Assembly: GCA_019637975.1 (NCBI GenBank)
Contig: JAHBUR010000021.1
Coordinates: forward strand, 17,355-81,354
Source of the DNA: Bacteroidota bacterium
Lineage (GTDB): Bacteria; Bacteroidota; Ignavibacteria; UBA10030; UBA6906
Reading direction: 5' to 3'
DNA: 64,000 nucleotides
Position numbers and translations under genes: made by a program. This document shows, piece after piece, positions 8,328 through 17,157 of this stretch (position 1 is the first letter of the stretch; each line of letters opens with the position of its first letter). The notes beneath the pieces were generated by a model. It was given only the letters and a program-made list of their open reading frames with translations. It was not told the origin of the DNA and did not search any database.

Positions 8328-8343
8328 CGCCTCTCCGTTTCGT

Positions 8344-8763
8344 TCATAGTTGCTCCTTCATTTTCTTCTCCAGCGTTTCAAGAAACCGGCCCGGAGCGCG
8401 AGTCGGCTTGCCTGTTTCTGCGTTCATGAACGTGTGTATGGTATAGCCCTCGGCAAGCAGGTCGGGTTCACCTTCTTTGTAGACTTCGTATTCAATTCTG
8501 ATTCGTGCGACAGGCATTTCACGGAACAATGTCACAACGTGCAGAAGATCGTCATAACGTGCTGCACGTTTGTATCGTGCGTGCGCCTCGATAACAGGAA
8601 GGAACAATCCCATTGCTTCAATACTGGAATACGAGAGCCCGATGTCACGCAATAGATCTGAGCGGCCCTGTTCGAAGTACTCAAAGTATTTTCCGTAATA
8701 CACAAACTTCATCTGATCCGTATCGGCGTATCGGACACGAATATCGGTAACGTGCTTGATCAT
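8344..8763 (-). CDS. YbgC/FadM-type acyl-CoA thioesterase
   Basis: A 139-residue hotdog-fold thioesterase of the 4HBT family, which hydrolyses acyl-CoA thioesters. The N-terminal active-site region is typical: VRYADTDQMKFVYYGKYFEYFEQGRSDLLR, here read in pieces, with the catalytic Asp in the ADTDQM turn and the conserved YYGKYFEYFE helix. The later IEYEVYKE strand and the length fit YbgC. It sits in a run with a methyltransferase, accA and nadC, so a link to lipid metabolism is plausible but not shown. Confidence 0.9.
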   Translation of the reverse strand: MIKHVTDIRVRYADTDQMKFVYYGKYFEYFEQGRSDLLRDIGLSYSSIEAMGLFLPVIEAHARYKRAARYDDLLHVVTLFREMPVARIRIEYEVYKEGEPDLLAEGYTIHTFMNAETGKPTRAPGRFLETLEKKMKEQL

Positions 8764-8784
8764 GTTCCACCGGCGCTTCGCATT

Positions 8785-9780
8785 TCATTTACGAGATTGG
8801 CGTTTCCGACACACGGCATAGATGTAGTCGCTGTCGATTTCGTTGCGACGTAACAGCTCATCTTCTATATCGAAGATGAATTTCAACATGCTGACTGTCT
8901 CTCTATCCTGCTCGACGAAATGATGGGCAATATTTTTGAAAACAAGAGGGAGAAGAGTTCCCCCGTACGGTTTCCATTCCACAATCTCAAGCATCTCCCG
9001 AAGCAGCTGTTGAATCAACGCAGACTCGGCTGCTTCCGAGGGATCGTTGAGATACATACTGAGACGTCCGGGCCTATGAACCTTCCGTTTGATATTTCCG
9101 GAAGGCAAGGTTGTCCGATACCGTTCAGGAATCACCGCCAGAATACCGTTTACGATCTCCAACTGACGATCGGACCATTGAAACCGTGACGGCCCGACAA
9201 ACTCGTTGACAATCACATAGCCCGCCGGTTTCAGCCATCGATTCACCGATTCGAGAATCCGGCGCACGGGCTTGAAGTGGTGTAACGAACTCTCCAGCAA
9301 CACGACGTCGTACGATTCCGGCGCAATGTTGAGGTCAAAAACATCGGCAACATGAAAGTGAGCGCACTCTCCGAATCCGCTTTCCGCCGCTTCAGCACGA
9401 GCGTGGGCAATTCTTTCCTGCGAAATATCATACGCATCAAGGCACTTAATTGATCCGGTAGCCAGCCACTTTAATTCTCTTCCCCCTCCTCCACACCCGA
9501 GCGACAGCGCGTTGAGTCCGCCTCTACCTGTAAAGTACTTGTTCGCGACATACACATACGGCTCAGTGTCACGATCTCCTGTAATCAGCAGATTGCAGCG
9601 CTGCTCTACCGCCGGAATATCCCACCAATGCGCTGGCACGTTGTTCGTGTGGCTCCACGAGTGCCGGACACGGTTCTTCTCCGAACGGAATACCTTCCGG
9701 AGCACGCCGGCGTTTCCCCGTTCACGAATCTTCTCGAACAAAACGACGAGATCATGAGGGTTGATGAGATTGCTAAACAC
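8785..9780 (-). CDS. Class I SAM-dependent methyltransferase
   Basis: A 331-residue protein with a central methyltransferase domain. Motif I is LSLGCGGGGRE (about residue 93), the acidic loop is DAYDISQERI, and the post-motif is YDVVLLESSLHHF, then LKPAGYVIVNEFVG. The N-terminal 80 residues and the C-terminal 130 residues are not specific. The target could be a sugar or a small molecule; nothing in the sequence decides. The start is a GTG at 9780 with no clear ribosome site, so the first residues are uncertain. It lies between accA (66 bp upstream) and the thioesterase in the same direction. Confidence 0.85.
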   Translation of the reverse strand: MFSNLINPHDLVVLFEKIRERGNAGVLRKVFRSEKNRVRHSWSHTNNVPAHWWDIPAVEQRCNLLITGDRDTEPYVYVANKYFTGRGGLNALSLGCGGGGRELKWLATGSIKCLDAYDISQERIAHARAEAAESGFGECAHFHVADVFDLNIAPESYDVVLLESSLHHFKPVRRILESVNRWLKPAGYVIVNEFVGPSRFQWSDRQLEIVNGILAVIPERYRTTLPSGNIKRKVHRPGRLSMYLNDPSEAAESALIQQLLREMLEIVEWKPYGGTLLPLVFKNIAHHFVEQDRETVSMLKFIFDIEDELLRRNEIDSDYIYAVCRKRQSRK

Positions 9781-9846
9781 GTTGATAGCCGAACGTTGTG
9801 CTTTGTACCGGCAGGTGTGATGACGAAGTGATGCGCGAATCCGGTC

Positions 9847-10797
9847 CTATCCCGAATACTCCCCCATCTTCGAGAATTTCTCGATCCGTTTCTCGATGAG
9901 TTTTTCGATTTTGATTTTCGAAAGATGTTTCAACTCGGCAAGCAGTTGTCCCTTCAGGATTTCCGCCGCCTTTGCATGATCACGATGCGCTCCGCCGAGT
10001 GGTTCAGGAACAATCTCATCAATGATGCCTTGCTTTTTCAAATCCGGCGCAGTGAGCTGCAACGCTTCAGCGGCCTGTTCCTTATAGTCCCAACTTCGCC
10101 ATAAAATGCTTGAGCACGATTCGGGAGAAATGACGGAATACCAGGCATTTTCCAACATCAGAATTCTATCTCCAACGCCAATGCCCAACGCACCACCTGA
10201 AGCTCCTTCACCGATGATGACTATAACAATCGGCACTTTAAGATGTGACATCTCATAGAGATTGCGGGCAATAGCCTCCGCCTGCCCCCTCTCCTCGGCC
10301 TCAAGTCCCGGAAAGGCACCCGGCGTATCGAGCAGGGTGATGACGGGTTTCCTGAATTTTTCTGCAAGCTTCATCAGCCGCAGGGCTTTCCGGTAGCCCT
10401 CCGGATTAGGCATGCCGAAGTTGCGGTAGAGATTTGATTTTGTGTCCCTTCCCTTCTGATGCCCGATCATCATCACACTGTGCCCGTCAAGCTTGGCGAA
10501 TCCCCCGACAATGGCTTTGTCATCTTTGAACGTCCGGTCTCCATGGAGTTCGAGAAAATCCGTCGTCATGAGGTTGATGTAATCGAGCGTGTAAGGTCGT
10601 TCCGGGTGTCGGGCAAGCTGCACTTTTTGCCAACGGGTCAAGCCGCTGAAGATGGTTCGCTGGAGATGATTGACGCGCTTCTCAATCTTTCCGATTTCCT
10701 GCGCAATATCGGGATTGTCGGCGTACTTGCGCATTTCCTCGATTTTCTGTTCGAGCTCGAAAATCGGTTTTTCAAATTCGAGAGTAACCTTTGCCAT
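9847..10797 (-). CDS. accA: Acetyl-CoA carboxylase carboxyltransferase subunit alpha
   Basis: A 316-residue alpha subunit of the carboxyltransferase that forms malonyl-CoA for fatty acid synthesis. Typical marks are the N-terminal coiled coil ([16 protein letters not shown]), [22 protein letters not shown] in pieces, LDTPGAFPG, and the oxyanion region [20 protein letters not shown] lies 6 nt before the ATG. It also overlaps the stop of the upstream glycosyltransferase fusion (TAGGAG), so accA is probably translated by coupling to a polysaccharide gene. The partner accD is not in the window. Confidence 0.97.
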   Translation of the reverse strand: MAKVTLEFEKPIFELEQKIEEMRKYADNPDIAQEIGKIEKRVNHLQRTIFSGLTRWQKVQLARHPERPYTLDYINLMTTDFLELHGDRTFKDDKAIVGGFAKLDGHSVMMIGHQKGRDTKSNLYRNFGMPNPEGYRKALRLMKLAEKFRKPVITLLDTPGAFPGLEAEERGQAEAIARNLYEMSHLKVPIVIVIIGEGASGGALGIGVGDRILMLENAWYSVISPESCSSILWRSWDYKEQAAEALQLTAPDLKKQGIIDEIVPEPLGGAHRDHAKAAEILKGQLLAELKHLSKIKIEKLIEKRIEKFSKMGEYSG

Positions 10798-10806
10798 GCC
10801 GTTCTC

Positions 10807-12798
10807 CTATTTCTGCAGCCGAAGGAGGAATGACTTTGCCATGATTTCCAGATCCAAGATCAATGATTGGTTCTTAGCGTAATACAATTTGTAGCGCTCG
10901 ATTTCGTCGGTTCCAAGGTCCTCGCGCTGATTGATTTGCACAAGTCCTGTAAGACCCTTGGGCCCCAGCAACGGGCGGCCGCCGGTGGGAAGGGGTTCGT
11001 CCACATCGGAAGGTGGCCTTCCGACCAGACTTATTCTACCCAAAAACACATCCGGAAGCAAGCGGACGTTTTGCGCAAATGTACCGCGTTTTGCCCGTAC
11101 GATCCTCACCAACGGATACAGCAGCAGAAGTCCGACACCTGACACGACAACGTCAAAGACGCGCTTTGACAGTCTGTTGCCGGGTCTGTGAATGTTGTAT
11201 TCGATCTCGACAAACGGCAGAGTCCCGAGGTCATCGATTTGCGTTTTGCCGATAATGGATTCGAGACTGTTGGGAACGAGACGGAAGTTCACGCTACGGT
11301 CGTTGCTGCGGGCAATAACCGAAAGAATGTCGGTGTACGCGATACCGTCAGTTGAGAAAATCACTTCACTTACTCTCCGCTCCGCGATCACCTTGCCGAC
11401 ATTGTCGATGCTCCCGATGATCTCAACGCCTGAAATTTTTTCTCCCAAATTCTTCCGATCGAGCGCGATGAAACCGACAACGTCGTAACCTTCAACAACG
11501 AGGGCGCGAAGTCTTCTGAGCAGTTCCTGTGCCGAGGGCCCCGTTCCGACAATTACCGTTGGACGGCCAAAGAGACTTTTTCTCGGGCTGCCGTGCTTTC
11601 CTGTTAGCATCTCAAACAGCAACCTCCATCCGGGCACAACGAGCAGATTGATGAAACCCGAAATGAGGACAACAGCACGGCTGAATGCAAAATCTTTGAA
11701 GAAGAAAACAGTCGCCGAGACAATGGTGTAGCCGATAATAACTGCCAGCGCGGCGCGTGCAACGGAATGGCGGCGGGTCGTATACACGCCGAGAAAATAC
11801 ATCGACAGAATTACTATAAGCGCCGGTATCGTCCACACAATCGGGTATGCGTAATCCGGGAATTTCAACAGGTACCCGAAGTACAGATACTCACTCGCAA
11901 TCAGCGCAGTATCGATGAGAACGAAATCCATCAGCGCAATCAACAACGGGCGGCTTGCCTTGGTGAACATCGCGAGAGATGCCCGCACAACAATGCCGAT
12001 CGTCAGGAACACTTCAACGAACACCGAACTGCTGAGATGCTTCTCGACAAACAACTGCATTGCCTGGTAGAACGTCCGGATTTCGTCTATCTCGCTTCGT
12101 CGCGTACTTTCGCCTTTGAAATGGATGATCTTTGTCGAGTGAACATAGTACACTTTGTATCCCGATTGCGAGACTCGGTAGCACCAATCCAAGTCCTCTC
12201 CGTACATGAAAAACGTCTCATCCAATCCTCCAACCTTCTCATACGTTTCTCGACGCAAAAACATGAATGAGCCGCTGATTGCATCCACTTCGTAGGTCTC
12301 ATCTTCATTCAAGTATGTGAGATTGTACTTGCCGAACAGTTTGGATTTCGGGAACAGTGCGCTCAGTCCGAAGATTTTGGTGAATGCAACCCACGGTGTT
12401 GGAAAGCTGCGGCGGCAGGGAAGCTGAAACGAGCCGTCGGAGTTCAGGATTTTGCATCCGGCAAGTCCGGCATCGGGATTCCCGTCAAAGAACTTCGTCA
12501 TCACCGAGAATGTGTCCTCCTGGACAATCGTGTCGGGATTCAGAAGCAGAAAGTAGCGCCCTTTTGCTTTCTTCAATGCCGCATTGTTTGCCTTCGCAAA
12601 ACCGACGTTTGCTTTGTTTTCGATGAGCTGAACGGCAGGGAACTTTTCCCTCACCATCTCCACACTCCCGTCATCGGAGGCGTTGTCAACCACAAATACT
12701 TCGCCCTCCACACCTTCCATCGCACGATACACAGAGGCTAGCGCGTTCTCGAGAAACTGGCGGACGTTATAATTGACAATGATGACCGAAAGGTCCAT
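10807..12798 (-). CDS. GT2 glycosyltransferase fused to a membrane/Rossmann region and a shortened phosphoglycosyltransferase domain
   Basis: A 663-residue fusion. Residues 1 to about 250 form a rhamnosyltransferase-like GT2 domain (SVIIVNYN, VVDNASDDGS, LLLNPDT, MYGEDLDW). Then come four hydrophobic segments, a Rossmann-like domain (VIVGTGPSAQELLRRL) and a C-terminal piece like the WbaP/WcaJ family (KRVFDVVVSGVG ... GRISLVGRPP ... GLTGLVQINQRE). That last piece is about 119 residues, against about 190 in the intact domain encoded at 14671-17154. It lacks the stretch that normally holds the catalytic Asp-Glu. It may therefore bind but not transfer. The ATG at 12798 is chosen because the GT2 fold starts there; a GTG at 12852 would overlap the upstream gene. 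Confidence 0.88.
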   Translation of the reverse strand: MDLSVIIVNYNVRQFLENALASVYRAMEGVEGEVFVVDNASDDGSVEMVREKFPAVQLIENKANVGFAKANNAALKKAKGRYFLLLNPDTIVQEDTFSVMTKFFDGNPDAGLAGCKILNSDGSFQLPCRRSFPTPWVAFTKIFGLSALFPKSKLFGKYNLTYLNEDETYEVDAISGSFMFLRRETYEKVGGLDETFFMYGEDLDWCYRVSQSGYKVYYVHSTKIIHFKGESTRRSEIDEIRTFYQAMQLFVEKHLSSSVFVEVFLTIGIVVRASLAMFTKASRPLLIALMDFVLIDTALIASEYLYFGYLLKFPDYAYPIVWTIPALIVILSMYFLGVYTTRRHSVARAALAVIIGYTIVSATVFFFKDFAFSRAVVLISGFINLLVVPGWRLLFEMLTGKHGSPRKSLFGRPTVIVGTGPSAQELLRRLRALVVEGYDVVGFIALDRKNLGEKISGVEIIGSIDNVGKVIAERRVSEVIFSTDGIAYTDILSVIARSNDRSVNFRLVPNSLESIIGKTQIDDLGTLPFVEIEYNIHRPGNRLSKRVFDVVVSGVGLLLLYPLVRIVRAKRGTFAQNVRLLPDVFLGRISLVGRPPSDVDEPLPTGGRPLLGPKGLTGLVQINQREDLGTDEIERYKLYYAKNQSLILDLEIMAKSFLLRLQK

Positions 12799-12812
12799 TT
12801 CAGGAAAGACGA

Positions 12813-13577
12813 TTACAAGCGATTGAGGATGCTGCGAATTCTTAACTTCCACAGCATGAATACGGCTTCGTAGACGATGCTTCTCGACATCTTGGAAACC
12901 CCGGAGCGCCGGTCAAGGAAGATGATGGGAATCTCGACAAGGCGATAGCCTTTCTTCCACACTTTGAAGCTGATCTCGATCTGAAATGCGTAGCCGTTGG
13001 ACTTGATTTTGTCGAGGTCGATCGTTTTAAGTGCTGAAACCCTGTAGCATTTGAAGCCGCCCGTGGCGTCACGAACCGGAAGGCCGGTTATGATTTGGGT
13101 GTACACGTTTGCCGAATAGCTCAGCAGAAGGCGGTTCATGGGCCAGTTGAGCACTCGAACACCGTTGATGTATCGTGAACCAATCACCAGGTCGTAGTCC
13201 TTGATCTTCTCCAGGAATCTGGGGAGATCGTTCGGATCGTGCGAGAAATCGGCGTCCATCTCAAATACGAAATCGAATCCGTTCTGAATTGCATATTTGA
13301 ATCCCGCCACATACGCGGTTCCCAATCCTTGCTTCCCGGCCCGCTCAAGTATGCTGACTTGCGGATTGGTAGTCATCATGTCTTTGACCAATTTGCCCGT
13401 TCCATCCGGAGAGCCGTCGTCAACAACCAGAATGTTGATGTTCGGTGCCTGACGAAGCACGGCAGGAATCAACCGCGGGATGTTCTCGGCCTCGTTGTAT
13501 GTCGGAATGATAACGAGAACCTTCTCCGCGATTGTTTGCGGTGCCTCAGCGGGTTCGGTAGAATTCCTTGATTGCAT
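12813..13577 (-). CDS. DPM1-like polyprenol monophosphomannose synthase (GT2)
   Basis: A 254-residue GT2 enzyme like dolichyl/polyprenyl-phosphate mannosyltransferase, which charges a polyprenyl phosphate with a hexose. Visible marks are VIIPTYNEAENI, VVDDGSPDGTG, the metal-binding EMDADFSHDP (about residue 109), IGSRYI, ATGGFKCYR and the C-terminal FLDRRSGVSKMS. There are no C-terminal membrane spans, so it is the soluble DPM1 type. It overlaps the upstream DegT gene by 32 bp and ends 14 bp before the GT2 fusion. The sugar could be mannose or glucose. Confidence 0.9.
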   Translation of the reverse strand: MQSRNSTEPAEAPQTIAEKVLVIIPTYNEAENIPRLIPAVLRQAPNINILVVDDGSPDGTGKLVKDMMTTNPQVSILERAGKQGLGTAYVAGFKYAIQNGFDFVFEMDADFSHDPNDLPRFLEKIKDYDLVIGSRYINGVRVLNWPMNRLLLSYSANVYTQIITGLPVRDATGGFKCYRVSALKTIDLDKIKSNGYAFQIEISFKVWKKGYRLVEIPIIFLDRRSGVSKMSRSIVYEAVFMLWKLRIRSILNRL

Positions 13578-14652
13578 CCGTAATATAAACGAGTTGTTCT
13601 TCAGTCAGTTCTGTGTGGATCGGAAGAGAAAGAACCTCGTCCGCCGCGTACTCGGTAACGGGGAAAGCGCCGCTCTGTTTTCCGGCAACGGCAAAGGCTT
13701 TTTGCAGATGCAGCGGAACAGGATAGTAGATGGCGTGTGGGATTCCCTTCTGCTTCAAATAGTCTGCAAGTTCATTTCTCTTCGGAGCCCGAAGTGTGTA
13801 TTGATGAAAAATATGCTCACAGTCCGGCGCAACAAATGGAATTGTAACGGGCGTTTCCTTCAAAAGCTCGTTGTACGTTTCCGCTGCCGCCCGACGGGCA
13901 GCATTCCAGTTGTCAAGATGGTTCAACTTGACGGAGAGGATCACGGCTTGCAGCGTGTCGAGCCGGCTGTTCACGCCGAGAGCTTCGTGGTAGTAGCGGA
14001 CCTTCGAGCCATGCGCGCATATCATTCTCACCTTCTCGCCGAGGGCGACATCGTTGGTGACAACCATTCCCGCATCACCGAATGCGCCGAGATTTTTACT
14101 GGGGAAATAGCTAATGCACGACAGATCACCGAATGTGCAGACCTTCCTGCCTTTGTACGAGGCACCGAGAGCCTGGGCAGAATCTTCAATCACCTTCAGC
14201 CCATGTTTGCGGGCAATCTCCATAATCGGATCCATGTCAGCCGATTGTCCGTACAAATGCACGGGGATGATCGCTTTCGTCTTCGACGTGATAACAGATT
14301 CGATTTGTGAGGGATTGATATTAAACGTCTTCGGGTCGATATCAACATACACAGGTTTTGCGCCGAGCAGCACAATGGTCTCCGTTGTCGCAACAAACGT
14401 AAATGGCGTCGTAATCACTTCGTCTCCGGGGCCGATGTCCAGCGCCATCATCGCCACCTGAAGCGCATCAGTGCCCGACGCACACCCGACGGCATATTTG
14501 ACGCCAAGATATCCGGCGATCTGACACTCGAACTCTCCTACTTCTTTTCCGAGAATAAACTGGCCTGAATCCAGAATCTTATGAATTGCCGCATCAACAT
14601 CGGGTTTGATTTTCTGATATTGGCCGACAACATCTACCATGTGAAGTTTCAT
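13546..14652 (-). CDS. DegT/DnrJ/EryC1/StrS sugar aminotransferase
   Basis: A 368-residue PLP enzyme that aminates a nucleotide-linked keto-sugar. The fold-type I marks are GCASGTDALQVAM, ITTPFTFVATTE, IPVHLYGQSADM, EDSAQALGA and the PLP-lysine motif YFPSKNLGAFGDAG. The later region has NSRLDTLQAVIL and YPVPLHLQ. The ATG at 14652 has AAAGGA six bases upstream; a second ATG at 14658 sits too close to that site. It is a paralogue of the gene at 32209-33312. The two probably serve different amino sugars or two copies of the same pathway. Confidence 0.93.
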   Translation of the reverse strand: MKLHMVDVVGQYQKIKPDVDAAIHKILDSGQFILGKEVGEFECQIAGYLGVKYAVGCASGTDALQVAMMALDIGPGDEVITTPFTFVATTETIVLLGAKPVYVDIDPKTFNINPSQIESVITSKTKAIIPVHLYGQSADMDPIMEIARKHGLKVIEDSAQALGASYKGRKVCTFGDLSCISYFPSKNLGAFGDAGMVVTNDVALGEKVRMICAHGSKVRYYHEALGVNSRLDTLQAVILSVKLNHLDNWNAARRAAAETYNELLKETPVTIPFVAPDCEHIFHQYTLRAPKRNELADYLKQKGIPHAIYYPVPLHLQKAFAVAGKQSGAFPVTEYAADEVLSLPIHTELTEEQLVYITDAIKEFYRTR

Positions 14653-14670
14653 GCACATTCCTTTTCAGAG

Positions 14671-17154
14671 TTAGTGCGTCCCTCGTCCGCTCAGCGCAAC
14701 GATGATTGTCCTGAGGATGATCTTCAGATCAAGCGTGAGAGACATGTTTTCAAGATAATACAAATCGTACTTAATTTTTTGTTTTACATCGTCAAGCGAT
14801 GCGTCGTAGCGATGCTTCACCTGTGCCCAGCCGGTAATGCCCGGGCGAACAAGGAGTCTGCGTGTGTAGAATGACACCTCCGCCTTCAATTGCTCCACAA
14901 AGAATGGCCTCTCGGGTCGAGGTCCAACCAGGCTCATTTCTCCCTTCAGCACATTAATGAATTGGGGAATTTCATCAAGGCGCAGTTTGCGGAGAACCCT
15001 GCCTACTCTCGTCACCCGCTTGTCGTCGCGTGCCGCCCACACGGGTCCGGTGTCCCGCTCCGCATCGTGGATCATCGAACGGAATTTGTAGAGATTGAAT
15101 AACCTCCCCTGCTTTCCAACACGTTCCTGCGCGAAGAAAATCGGACCGCGCGAATCAAGCTTGATCGCTATTCCTATCAGAATCCAGAGCGGAAGGAACG
15201 GGATAAGAACGGAAATGGCGACGATGAAGTCAATCCACCTCTTCGCGATGCGCTGCCACGTATTCAGGTTCGTCGGATACAACCGGATGAGCGGGTGGCC
15301 GATCACCTCCTCGGTTTTGAAGCCGCTGAGAACTTGCATGCTTTCCGGCGCAAGTTTCACAACGGGAACCATGCCGTTGCAATGTGCAATAATATTGAGA
15401 ATTTCCTCGCGTGAATCATATCCGGTGGCAATCAGCACTTCTTCGATGTTGTATTTCTTGACCAGTTCGGGGATTGCATCAGGGTCGCCGAGGATGGGAT
15501 ACTGTTTGAAATGTTCCTGCTTCGGCTCCTTGTCAACAACTCCTATCAGCTTGTATCGTAATCCGGGTCTGTCGGTAATCTCTTCAACAAGCTCGGCGGC
15601 AACGGGAGTTGTGCCGACGAGAAGTGTGCTGCGCTTTCTGAATCCAAGAATTTCGTGCTTTCTCTCAAAACCGACGATGAACATCCGGACGAGCACAACG
15701 ACGAATGCGATTGCAGCGCCGTACATCAAGGTTGTGATACGCCCTTCGACCGTCACGCTGCTGAAGTCAAGCGTGACGATGAAAAGAAACAGTGTGCCGA
15801 TCGCAACAGTCTTGAAAATCAGCAAGCCGTAATCAACCCGCGACACATCCCATGGAATCTCATACAATCCTGCCAGCACAAACAAGACGAGCCAAAACAG
15901 AGCAAACAGAAGCATCACCGGATTGATGAGGTAGGCCTCCAGCGGTACATAGACCGTCACAGGCACGAATCCCGAATGAAATCTGAACCAGTACGAAAAC
16001 ACAAATGCGGCAAAGATTGCCGCAATGTCCCCGCAAACGAGAACCGCTTTGTCAATCAATCGGGCAACGCTCAGAGGCTGAATCGGCGGCTTCGTTTCAT
16101 TCAGGCGGCGGCGCATTTCTTCAACGTAGCCCAACCTCCGGACACCGAAAAAGATCGATCCGAACACAACAACAAGGAGAATTGTCGAGTAGAAACTCTC
16201 CATCTGCACAAGCAGAAAGGCAACTATGCCGTTGAAGATCGAAAGCGCGTAGATGGTGACAACAGTCTGCCGGTGCGTGAGGCCAAGATCCATCAACCGG
16301 TGATGGATATGTTCTTTGTCCGGCTTGAGCGGATGCATGCCCTTGCGGAGGCGCCGGAAGAAGGCGACAGACGTGTCGACAATAGGAACGGCGAGCGTGA
16401 CGACCACTATCAGGAGTGAAAGGGGCGTCATTCCCGGCGAGGGATGCTGAAGAATCCGAAGCGAGATACACGCAAGCACGAAACCCAGGAACAAACTGCC
16501 GGTATCACCCATGAAAATCGATGCCGGATGAAAGTTGTAGCGAAGAAATCCCAGGCATGAAAAGAACAGGCTTGCTGTTACAACCATCGTGAACGCATCC
16601 TGCTCATAGGCACCAATGGCAAAGAATGTCGCCGCAACAATTGCGGAAACACCGCAGGCAAGGCCATCCAAGCCGTCGAGCAGATTTACCGCATTCGTAA
16701 CACCGATGAGCCAGAGGAATGTAATCGGAATGCCCCACATGCCCAACTGAACAGGGCCGATGAACGGAAGCGAAAGGTACTCAAGCTGAAGCCCGCTGTA
16801 CACCACAAGGCCGCTTGCGGCCGTCTGCACGATTAGTTTGCCGAGCGATCCGATGCCGTAGATGTCATCGAACACGCCGAGCACAACGATAAACAGCGTG
16901 GCAATTGCAAGAACGGGCAAAGAGATTGAAGGAACTACAAACGTCTCCGGATTCAGCAGCGACGCGGAAGTGAGCGCGGCAGCGAAGCCGGCAATGATAG
17001 CGACACCCCCAAGGCGAGGAATGAACCCCGCGTGGATTTTGCGTTCGCCGGGGTGGTCGCCAATGGAAAACCGCAACGCCAACTGTCGCACCCGCGGAGT
17101 TGTCAAGAGGACAATGAAGGCAGCAAGACTTGATATTAGGAATACCGCAAACAT
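14671..17154 (-). CDS. Fusion of a WecA/MraY-type and a WbaP-type phosphoglycosyltransferase
   Basis: An 827-residue membrane protein joining two unrelated families that both start glycan synthesis on undecaprenyl phosphate. Residues 1 to about 330 are a polytopic WecA-like enzyme: FDDIYG with Asp96-Asp97, NAVNLLDGLDG, MGDTGS (215-220) and HIHHRL (282-287). Residues from about 360 form four more helices, a Rossmann-like domain (LLVGTTPVAAELV) and a complete monotopic domain (638-827) with GPIFFAQERVG, KFRSM, the catalytic Asp727-Glu728 in RLDEIPQ, and SLVGPRPERP. Both active sites look intact. It starts 3 bp after the GT4 gene. The reading frame is continuous, so this is not an assembly join inside the ORF. 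Confidence 0.93.
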   Translation of the reverse strand: MFAVFLISSLAAFIVLLTTPRVRQLALRFSIGDHPGERKIHAGFIPRLGGVAIIAGFAAALTSASLLNPETFVVPSISLPVLAIATLFIVVLGVFDDIYGIGSLGKLIVQTAASGLVVYSGLQLEYLSLPFIGPVQLGMWGIPITFLWLIGVTNAVNLLDGLDGLACGVSAIVAATFFAIGAYEQDAFTMVVTASLFFSCLGFLRYNFHPASIFMGDTGSLFLGFVLACISLRILQHPSPGMTPLSLLIVVVTLAVPIVDTSVAFFRRLRKGMHPLKPDKEHIHHRLMDLGLTHRQTVVTIYALSIFNGIVAFLLVQMESFYSTILLVVVFGSIFFGVRRLGYVEEMRRRLNETKPPIQPLSVARLIDKAVLVCGDIAAIFAAFVFSYWFRFHSGFVPVTVYVPLEAYLINPVMLLFALFWLVLFVLAGLYEIPWDVSRVDYGLLIFKTVAIGTLFLFIVTLDFSSVTVEGRITTLMYGAAIAFVVVLVRMFIVGFERKHEILGFRKRSTLLVGTTPVAAELVEEITDRPGLRYKLIGVVDKEPKQEHFKQYPILGDPDAIPELVKKYNIEEVLIATGYDSREEILNIIAHCNGMVPVVKLAPESMQVLSGFKTEEVIGHPLIRLYPTNLNTWQRIAKRWIDFIVAISVLIPFLPLWILIGIAIKLDSRGPIFFAQERVGKQGRLFNLYKFRSMIHDAERDTGPVWAARDDKRVTRVGRVLRKLRLDEIPQFINVLKGEMSLVGPRPERPFFVEQLKAEVSFYTRRLLVRPGITGWAQVKHRYDASLDDVKQKIKYDLYYLENMSLTLDLKIILRTIIVALSGRGTH

Positions 17155-17157
17155 ATT

